Shown here: positions 56,855 through 64,000 of the stretch, piece after piece
Layout: each line of letters starts with the position of its first letter
Numbering within the stretch: the stretch's first letter is position 1
Assembly (NCBI RefSeq): GCF_963422355.1
Contig: NC_085098.1
Span: 5,185,765-5,249,764, forward strand
DNA: 64,000 bases
DNA from: Corticium candelabrum
Taxonomy: Eukaryota; Porifera; Homoscleromorpha; Homosclerophorida; Plakinidae
Direction of reading: 5' to 3'
The notes under the pieces: generated by a model
The model's input: the letters and a program-made list of their open reading frames with translations, nothing else
The model's database searches: none
What the model was told of the DNA's origin: nothing
Position numbers and translations under genes: made by a program

Positions 56855-58963
56855 TTATCTCCAAATGTAAGGATGTTCAAGACTACAGTTGCATTGCTCA
56901 AGGACTGTTGAAGCACACTTCTCAAAGTGCTGGGCATAGTGAATCGCATCAGACAGTGTATGATGCTCCTGTTCATTGATAGACATTTGATATAATTCCT
57001 TCAATTGGCAACGGCACACATCAAACATTATCTGACTTTGAAAACCTGATATGTAAATACACATAGCCTCAATCAGCTTCCATGTGAAAGCAATATTGGG
57101 ATGATGTCTTGTGTCGCTGTAGACATGGAGGTAAACTTTGAGTGCATCTGTTGCATGAGCTAAAGCAGTGCTCATCGCAATCCTTTGTAGTGGGCCAATG
57201 TGAGAAGAACACGTTGCCGCAGCAAAGCAAACCATTGCCATGCAGCGCTTATTCAGGGCAAAGAAACGATGTTCTTTACCGTGGTCACCAACCAACATCT
57301 CTTCTGCTTTGCAGGATAAGTCCTGAGCATCTTTAAGATAACTTTCATCATGGCTTTTGTGCCACAAATGAACAAGAACCCTTGAATGAATACTGAAGTA
57401 AAGTGGCCTTCTGTAGTTGCATTGATCGTTGGTACTGACTTTGACTGCCTGTAGAAGGAGCTTATGAGCTCTTTCGTGATCACCAAGAAAATCAAATGCA
57501 CATCCAAGATTTGCAAAATACTGGGCCTGATGGTATGAACTGTCTAACAGCACGGCCTCTTCAACATTTGTATCATCTAGTACAGACACAATCTTGCTGT
57601 ACTTACACAAACTCAGGTAAGTTTCACATTGAGCTACAAGTATTCTTGCTTTGTACTTGCTTAGTGTACCCATTTCAGAAGAGCCATCGATCTCTGTCTG
57701 TTTGTGCTCTGCTTGCTTAAAACAATCAAGGGAAGTCAGCAAATAGGTACCACCTCTTCGCCTTTTCATTTTGCCTTTAGCCACTAATGCATCTACTAAC
57801 CATTGCTTGATTTCACTGTGGTTTGCATCACATTCAGTGTTTTTTAGACAGTCTTTGTACCAACAACATCCCTTGTCGATGTAGTTGAATGCATCTTTTA
57901 GTGTTCCAACTTTCCCCATTCTCTTGCCAAGAGCAACGTAAAGTTGGCCTGTCTTGACAGGAGTTAGACATCGTGTGCTTGGTTTTGCTGCCAGATATCG
58001 TTGTGTTAGCAACACAACTTCTCGATGGAGAGAACAAACCGAATGGCTTCTAAGTTCCAGAACATGAAACAAAATGTTACAAAAAGTGAGAGACGCTAGA
58101 TGTCGATCTTCACCACGTGTATCCAGTGAGTTTGATCGAATCAGTTCAAGAGCCGAGGCACTCAATTTAATTGGTGTATGTTCTCTATTTTCTCTGATCA
58201 TTTCATAGCTTTGAAGGTCATTAATGAGGTCAAAAACAGCACTGCTCTCGTTTTCAAGCAAATGGCTTGCAATACAGAGACCCTTACAAATTATTCGACT
58301 AGCCACATGGAGCAAGTTCCTGCTCAAACCATCATCACTGAGTGCCAACAGTAATGCAACCCGAAGTACATCTCTTGGCACTTTGCATGTTGAAATATCT
58401 TCAGTGGGTTTAGTCACTGTATCTTGATCATCAAAAGTGCAATCTGCAACGTGCTCATCGTCAGAAACATCAGCTGACCTGGATACACAAGTCATTCTTC
58501 CTGATAGTCCTTGTACTGCATGAAAGTTACCTCCATTGTTTATCATGCTGTGAGTTGTGATGTATTCATTGACTATGTTGACTACGACGCGGCTGGGTGT
58601 AGCCTCAGACATGCCTGTATTTGTAGAACTTGTTGAGGCAAGTGACTCGGCTTCACTGGTACAGCTGCAATCATCGTTTGGTGTAGAGTGGTTCTGAATG
58701 ACGTCATCACGGCTATGTTCTACTTGATTTGAATCTGTGATATCAACAGTTGCATCGGAATTGACAACAGGAATGCTCTCAGACACTTGCTGGTTGACTG
58801 GTCTTGTCAGACTCTCGTCATACGAAATACACCAGATACGGTTGGATTTAATACTCAACATCAAACCAACTAGTAACCAACTGCTTAACATGATAAGCAT
58901 GTCATCAATGTAAAGAAAGAATTCAAACAGACACGAAAGCAGTAGGAGGATCAAGGATCCCAT
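56855..58963 (-). CDS. membrane-anchored protein with TPR-like repeats, unknown function
   Basis: A single-exon frame of 702 residues. The first ATG is at 58963; the frame is open slightly further, but only from a TTG. Residues 1-40 contain two hydrophobic stretches (SLILLLLSCLFEFFLYI and MLSSWLLVGLML), so the N-terminus is probably membrane-embedded. A Ser/Thr/Asp-rich low-complexity region (about 50-165) follows, then a helical region. The C-terminal half has helix pairs resembling tetratricopeptide repeats, clearest at YHQAQYFANLGCAFDFLGDH and the following HKLLLQAVKVS. TPRs bind protein partners. The middle looks somewhat like the winged-helix/TPR part of NB-ARC proteins without the nucleotide-binding domain, but this is weak. 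I do not recognise an orthologue. Confidence 0.7.
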   Translation of the reverse strand: MGSLILLLLSCLFEFFLYIDDMLIMLSSWLLVGLMLSIKSNRIWCISYDESLTRPVNQQVSESIPVVNSDATVDITDSNQVEHSRDDVIQNHSTPNDDCSCTSEAESLASTSSTNTGMSEATPSRVVVNIVNEYITTHSMINNGGNFHAVQGLSGRMTCVSRSADVSDDEHVADCTFDDQDTVTKPTEDISTCKVPRDVLRVALLLALSDDGLSRNLLHVASRIICKGLCIASHLLENESSAVFDLINDLQSYEMIRENREHTPIKLSASALELIRSNSLDTRGEDRHLASLTFCNILFHVLELRSHSVCSLHREVVLLTQRYLAAKPSTRCLTPVKTGQLYVALGKRMGKVGTLKDAFNYIDKGCCWYKDCLKNTECDANHSEIKQWLVDALVAKGKMKRRRGGTYLLTSLDCFKQAEHKQTEIDGSSEMGTLSKYKARILVAQCETYLSLCKYSKIVSVLDDTNVEEAVLLDSSYHQAQYFANLGCAFDFLGDHERAHKLLLQAVKVSTNDQCNYRRPLYFSIHSRVLVHLWHKSHDESYLKDAQDLSCKAEEMLVGDHGKEHRFFALNKRCMAMVCFAAATCSSHIGPLQRIAMSTALAHATDALKVYLHVYSDTRHHPNIAFTWKLIEAMCIYISGFQSQIMFDVCRCQLKELYQMSINEQEHHTLSDAIHYAQHFEKCASTVLEQCNCSLEHPYIWR

Positions 58964-59957
58964 GATAACCAATCGGATATTGCAATCAATTCACTAGAAA
59001 CAAACAACAATAGCCAAATTATACATACATACTCGGTAATACTTTACAGTAATACATTGCAAACTAGCAATAACCTAGCATTGTAAAACACTCAATTTAC
59101 TAAATATCGAAATAAACGGGTATCAACCAGGCCCCCTATGCTATCTAGTAATATTGTTACCAGTACACTAGTTGCAAACTCTAAATAGTTAGTGAAACCA
59201 CAGAATCTGAAACAATTATTCTATAAACTACAGCAGCTACAGCAAATGACTGTCTTGATAGTAACGTTGTTCTTGACAACAGATTACAGCACAAGCACAC
59301 TACCAGTTCAACTATTGTATGATTGAGCTTTTAAACTACAGAACATATTAACAGATTAATTAACAATAACTGTTGCTGTGATACTGCAAGGGTATTTTAA
59401 TGGCGTCATGCAAATCCACAACACCTACACATCAGCAACCATGAGGTCATGCAGTGCTCCAGAATTGAGCAAATAATAACTAAGATCCTAAAAAGTCCTT
59501 TTGATGGCTTAATGTAGTAAAACCACTAGCTCCCGCTATTGTTACTATCATGTGCAAGGATGGTCTTCCCTACTCAAGCAAGCAACACAAAAAATTTGAT
59601 GACCAAATGACGGATACACTCAGTCATGCTCCTAAAACGCCCTATGCAGCACAGCAAGAAACACAGAAAACTCACCTAACAACAACGCCCTGTTGGCTCG
59701 CTCCCAAATGCCGCGAAGAGACTGTACAAATAAGGCAACCTGATTATTATCACATAATTATGGCAATCTATTTATTATCAATGGGGAATTCCCATCATCA
59801 TGCCTACTACCATAATTTCTGCAATGAACATAGCTGCAATCATACTACACGTTGAGGGACAAGTGACTTGCAATTCAATTCATTGGGAGAAAGAAGTCTT
59901 CTTCTTGGTCATTTGGCACTCTATGCTAGCAATTTTTGGAGGAACCTCCCACCTGCA
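58964..59957. other. upstream flank of the TPR-like gene, no gene recognised
   Basis: AT-rich. Short open frames (for example 59550-59855) have no recognisable domain. Confidence 0.3.
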
Positions 59958-60056
59958 ACATGACCACTCTCTTGGGAGCAATCACTCTTAGCAGCAATTA
60001 TTCTCTTGGCAGGGACCACTCTCTTGGTAGGGACCACTCCCGTGGCAAAAGCATGT
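59958..60056. repeat. imperfect minisatellite, about 20-bp units
   Basis: The unit GACCACTCTCTTGG(G/T)AG(C/G) recurs about five times with variation (GACCACTCTCTTGGGAGC, GGACCACTCTCTTGGTAG, GGACCACTCCCGTGGCAA). Confidence 0.6.
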
Positions 60057-61345
60057 TGCCTCCGTTAAAAAATGGGCGTAGTAGTTGAAAAGTTTCAATT
60101 GAGTGTGTTCTGTAAATTTTTTGGAAGCAATTCACAACTTTCAAGTCTTGAAGTGACAAATCAGTCTTACTGGGAAGTCCTTATCTGCTCACTCAGCTGT
60201 TGCATATTAGACCTCACTCATCTAATTTCATTAGCCCACGCGCCTGAAACCAGACACCCCAGTCGGTGTCCTCCAATTCCATTTTTCACACATATTAAAA
60301 CTATGACTTTACATCTCCACATTTCTATTTTACATCTCCACATTTCTATCTTACATGGTTCTACTTATTATCAAGAACAACTCAAAGTGGTATGTCTACA
60401 TAGTTTCTTAGAATAGCAGATCTAGCCTAGATAGCATGCTAGAATCTCAATAAAATGTATGTTCCCACCAAAGACTGAGTAAAGCCAAATCCGTCAACAC
60501 ATATCAAAATTTATCGTTTTAGTCGATGATGTGTTATGATTACTAGCTTAGAAGACTCTTACTGATGTCTGATAGACACACTCACATATGTGTTACTCAC
60601 CTACATCTCAAGCAATGTGCTACAATACAGTAGATTGGAAAGTCATCCAAGCTGTATCACTCTCAAGCTGCAATGCTGTCCACTGCCATACATTCTCCTG
60701 GTACCAATGCGTCACCACTTTGCACAGGATTGTTATCATCTCAACATCAAAGTCAAACGTCAGAGCAGGAAATGATCAGGCAAGTAAAACTCTGTACACA
60801 GCAATGCACAGCCAGACAGTCATACTTCTTCACTTGTCAACTCTAAATATGGTCAAAGCAAGACTGTTGGTAATTAACTGTTAACAGCTAGAAGACTACT
60901 GTAAACAGAAGCAGAGAGAGAGGCATAGTCAGTAAGTGCCATAGTGCAACATGCCATGAGTCGAATTCATGACAACAAACCTTTCTTCCTGTACAATCTA
61001 AGATACTTCACAACACTTTCAAACTCAAAACAGCTTTTGTAGCCTATCATATTCAGTACACTCCAAGAGCTCATCACTATCTGCAACCCAACAGTTGCAG
61101 TCATATGACTGAACGCAAGCATTCATTCCTTATTCACTGTGTATTAAGCAGCTTAATGTCACTCTAACTCATGCACCTTGATGCCTTCAAGAGATCAAGT
61201 AAATAAAAGTTTGTGCCTATACTGCAGTAAGGTTAGTGTACTGAATATTATCAAATGCGTTTTGCATATTATACATAATAACACGCTGCTGTTTACCTTA
61301 GGCCTAGATGTCACAGTATACATAATCCTAATATGTACAAGTATA
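60057..61345. other. no gene recognised
   Basis: Low-information AT-rich sequence with a tandem TTACATCTCCACATTTCTAT duplication near 60310-60350. No gene was supported. Confidence 0.3.
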
Positions 61346-61349
61346 ACCA

Positions 61350-61640
61350 TTATAAACAAAAAAGATGTAGAGTTACTACACGAAAAAGAACAGAAACAAG
61401 ACCATGTAGGGTTTGCTGTGACACCTTGACTAAATTCACTCATGCAGATCAAGCAATACATCATCCCTACATTGCGCCATTACCTAAACACTGCGTTTTA
61501 GACCTTAGAAAATGGTGTAATGTAGGGATGATGTATTGCTCCGTCTGTATGAGTGAATTCATTAAAGATGTCACAGCACACCCTACATGGTCTTGCCTCT
61601 ATTATTTTTCGTATGGCAAACCTACTTCTTTCTCATCTTT
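61350..61640. mobile_element. foldback (hairpin) element
   Basis: The left arm (about 61350-61482) and right arm (about 61509-61640) are near-perfect inverted copies over at least 90 bases. Shared blocks include CAAGACCATGTAGGG, GCTGTGACA, GAATTCACTCAT (AAATTCACTCAT in the left arm) and GCAATACATCATCCCTACAT. The arms enclose a loop of about 26 bases. This is the structure of a foldback MITE or of a long hairpin transcript. The open frames across it on both strands are by-products. Confidence 0.75.
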
Positions 61641-61689
61641 TCAAAATGTTTTATACTCGTTCGCATTCTTTTTTTGAATTAACTTCTCT

Positions 61690-63036
61690 AGCTAGCTAAG
61701 AAAGTAAAGAAATATATTGAAAGCACGGGACGGTTGACCTCAAATCAATATACTTATAGTTATACCAGGAGCTACCATATTAGCAACACACACACATGCG
61801 CAGTAGATGCATTCTTTCGTTGCGATGCAACAAACGCCGCCATTTTGCTAGTAACGGTGTACCCGAGATGTGCAGTGTGTACCAGCATTGGCGAGGTGGA
61901 CATTGACGGTAGAAATCGGCACGATTCGGTGAAAATGCAATCGGAGAAACGCTAGCACCCCTAGCTAGAAATCTTCGATCGTTGGAAGCGTTGCGGAAGG
62001 CCACGACACGTACAGTCTACACGGGACCGGTGTGGGCGTGTGTTCAAATAAACTGGAAGGTGTAGCGTTTGCGTTATCGAGAAATTTACACGGGGGTCGG
62101 TCCCTCGAAAGGGGCCCTCGCACTGCAATGACAAATTTGAGTAGCCGTGGACCTGCTCCGTTGCAAACGCAGAGGTTTGATATAGAAATCAGCTTTGTAG
62201 CATAAACGGTTGATACCAAAACTCAACACACAGTGTTGGTGTCCGGTTCAGGACGTTGACCTTTCCTCATATACATAATTAGTCTGGACGTCGACCTTTC
62301 TCGCAATCTGGACGTTGACAAAGGTCAACTATTGACTGACGTCAACGTAATGGAACTACAAAAAAATTTGCAAGAGACATGCCGGTCACCGGACGATGGC
62401 CAATGTGTCTAGGAACCAACGTACTCACAAGAACGAGCGAGCAACTTCTGCTAGCAATTCAGTCTGCCTAATGCATCTAGATCTACGACCCATACGAGCG
62501 CAGTTGTTGTAAATCTATAGTTTCACATACATGTGCTCTAGGCAGGGTCTAGTAAACAGACAAGAAGTAGACCTGAAGTAGCTAGACTTACTGTACAAGT
62601 GACCAGAAAACCTCCTTGTTGCTGATCACGAGAAATAAGAAAGAGCGATAGCTGTAAGATCGGTACAGTACAACAACGATCGTCAACGACAGTCTAGCCT
62701 GCACAGAACAGCAAACATCGACTAGAAGAGGCTCTAGTGGCGAGAGAAGAACGAAGTTTCTCCACTAGTCATACATGTAGCACCGACGACTGTGTCCCAA
62801 TCTTTAGTCGAAACGGCCGTTTACACTCCAACGTGTCGAAATGTTGCAAATAGTCACAAGTACGCCAACCACATGCCTAAAAGTACTCAGAAATGAATTC
62901 GACACGTGACAATATAGTCAAGCATCCGGGACTTTGACCACATGTCGGCTACAAATGCGTTTCTTTCGGTCTGACACCGTACACTGACACACACACACTC
63001 TGTTTCTCTTATTTTAATTTTTATATTAATATGCAG
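61690..63036. other. upstream of ACSF2, no other gene recognised
   Basis: Probably holds the promoter and first exon of the ACSF2-like gene, which I could not identify. Repeated GGACGTTGACCTTTC / GGACGTCGACCTTTC words lie near 62250-62330. Confidence 0.3.
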
Positions 63037-63244
63037 ACTTGGTTGTGTAAGGTGTTTGGCTACGACTTGCGCTCGTCTCTCTGACTGCTCCATCAGCTAC
63101 CGTCACGGGACGTCGAATGTGCCGCTTCTCGGAGAAACGATTGGTCAACGACTGGATGACGTGGCGAGAAAGCATCCGAGTAGAGAAGCATTAGTCGTTA
63201 GACATCAACACATCAGACGTTCGTATGCCGAGTTCAACGAAGAG
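63037..63244 (+). CDS. ACSF2: acyl-CoA synthetase family member 2-like, early exon (partial gene)
   Basis: After a pyrimidine-rich acceptor (...atatgcag) the exon reads SYRHGTSNVPLLGETIGQRL, then DDVARKHPSREALVVRHQ and RRSYAEFNEE, followed by a gt donor at 63245. This is the N-terminal start of the AMP-binding domain of ACSF2, a mitochondrial medium-chain acyl-CoA ligase. The catalytic exons are expected beyond the right edge. The first exon with the mitochondrial targeting peptide was not found. Recognition is firm at the family level because this N-terminal block is distinctive. Confidence 0.75.
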
Positions 63245-63385
63245 GTTTGACAAATTGTCTTGTGGTGTCGTTGTATGCAAGTTGGCAGAGACAAACAGAC
63301 AGGCAGAGGTGCATACAGATGTTTAGTTTAATAACGCGGTGTATTTGTTTGTCTGTTTGTGCGTTCGTTTATTACTTCATGTTTG

Positions 63386-63386
63386 A

Positions 63387-63454
<68 letters not shown>
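63386..63454. repeat. (CTGT)n microsatellite
   Basis: Tetranucleotide tract in the first visible ACSF2 intron. A sequence with possible retroelement 3'-end character follows (63455-63560), as at 25140 and 45433. Confidence 0.92.
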
Positions 63455-63455
<1 letters not shown>

Positions 63456-63594
63456 AATGGTATTATATTTTCATAAATCAGAACTATTACAGGCTAAGTC
63501 AAATTAAGCAAAGCACGATACACTACATTACAATGACAACTAAAAAACAAAAAACTGAACACTGTCTGTCTGTCTCCCGGATAACATTGATGGA

Positions 63595-63793
63595 CATCAC
63601 AACGTGCATGGCCACCATAGAGGACGCCTAGCGCTGACGCGAGGTAAAGATGCGTGCAATCCATGATGACAATGTTGATACAGAGGAGTAGACAATATGG
63701 GTAGAGGAAGACATCACGACGTGCATGGCCACTGTAGAAGACGCCTAGCGCTGACGCGAGGTAAAGATGCATACAATCCACGATGACGACGCT
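63595..63793. repeat. direct duplication, 117-bp spacing
   Basis: A segment of about 75 bases beginning CATCAC(A/G)ACGTGCATGGCCAC and containing GACGCCTAGCGCTGACGCGA occurs at 63595 and again at 63712 with few differences. It lies in the presumed ACSF2 intron. No function was recognised. Confidence 0.75.
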
Positions 63794-64000
63794 CAAACAA
63801 AGGAAACGTTGGCGCAAAGACATGAAAAGGGAAGCACCAAACAATGACTTGTAGACAGCAGACTGTGCAGATGAAAAGGTGAGCAAACAAACGATCAAAC
63901 ACGAAAGGGGGCCCAATGGCCAACAGAGTCATAAACGTCGTTAGCGGCCGAAGCCGCGAACGATGACTTGGACGACGACTTGAAAACTCTTCTCCTTGAT

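Noticed and set aside
56698-56976. Second minus-strand frame at the end of the TPR-like gene
   Set aside because: Overlaps the stop region of the 702-residue frame and runs into a TA repeat; no independent support.
61178-61677. Overlapping frames on both strands
   Set aside because: Products of the foldback element; nearly the same peptide appears from both arms because they are inverted copies.
1-64000. CRISPR array, operons, prokaryotic genes
   Set aside because: No spaced direct repeats of CRISPR type, no polycistronic layout, and introns throughout.

Overview
The window is animal nuclear DNA. Genes are split by short introns (mostly 50-150 bp, GT-AG), transposon remnants are of eukaryotic type, (GT)n and (CTGT)n microsatellites are abundant, and the gene set is metazoan: an AP-1/ATF3-like bZIP factor, ACSF2, a histidine acid phosphatase and many SRCR domains. 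Compact introns plus clustered SRCR genes point to a non-bilaterian or basal marine invertebrate. A sponge is my best guess, but this is inference.

The core of the window (about 7-52 kb) is a tandem family of secreted proteins with an unusual architecture: signal peptide, von Willebrand factor A domain, type-3 copper tyrosinase domain, linker with an RKKR site, then three SRCR domains. Copy 1 is on the plus strand (7506-11114). Copies 2 (16543-19974), 3 (29813-33269) and 5 (48887-52330) are on the minus strand. Copy 4 (40563-42247, minus) has lost its VWA and tyrosinase parts. A shrunken sixth relic lies at 12000-12400. I resolved all exon borders: the four complete copies each give an uninterrupted frame (1039, 978, 986 and 974 codons), but only if a 4-nucleotide micro-exon (CCTG) is spliced in before the first SRCR exon. 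This micro-exon is present in all five copies. Skipping it would end the protein within a few residues, so it could switch between SRCR-bearing and SRCR-less enzymes.

Between the minus-strand copies lie plus-strand copies of a histidine acid phosphatase gene, tail to tail with the tyrosinase genes. The repeated unit is phosphatase(+) / VWA-tyrosinase-SRCR(-). Only the phosphatase at 45805-47998 looks usable; those at 24.4-29.7 kb and 33.9-38.2 kb are decayed, and an inverted decayed block lies at 4.0-6.5 kb. Sequence patches show gene conversion between copies.

Mobile DNA: a split integrase-core gene (331-2217); a Ginger-like remnant with an integrase zinc domain and an Ulp1-like protease (13.7-15.2 kb); a Helitron pair (20561-24435) whose empty site survives in a paralogous flank; a hAT-like MITE inside it; a LINE tail with restriction-like endonuclease between (CTGT)n tracts (25.4-26.2 kb); a CACTA-like element with TATA target duplication in the 3' region of copy 4 (38316-40513); a SINE (11.5-11.7 kb); and a foldback element (61.35-61.64 kb).

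The right flank carries ordinary host genes: the bZIP factor (54595-55646, minus), a 702-residue membrane-anchored protein with TPR-like repeats (56855-58963, minus) and an early exon of ACSF2 (63037-63244, plus) that runs off the window.
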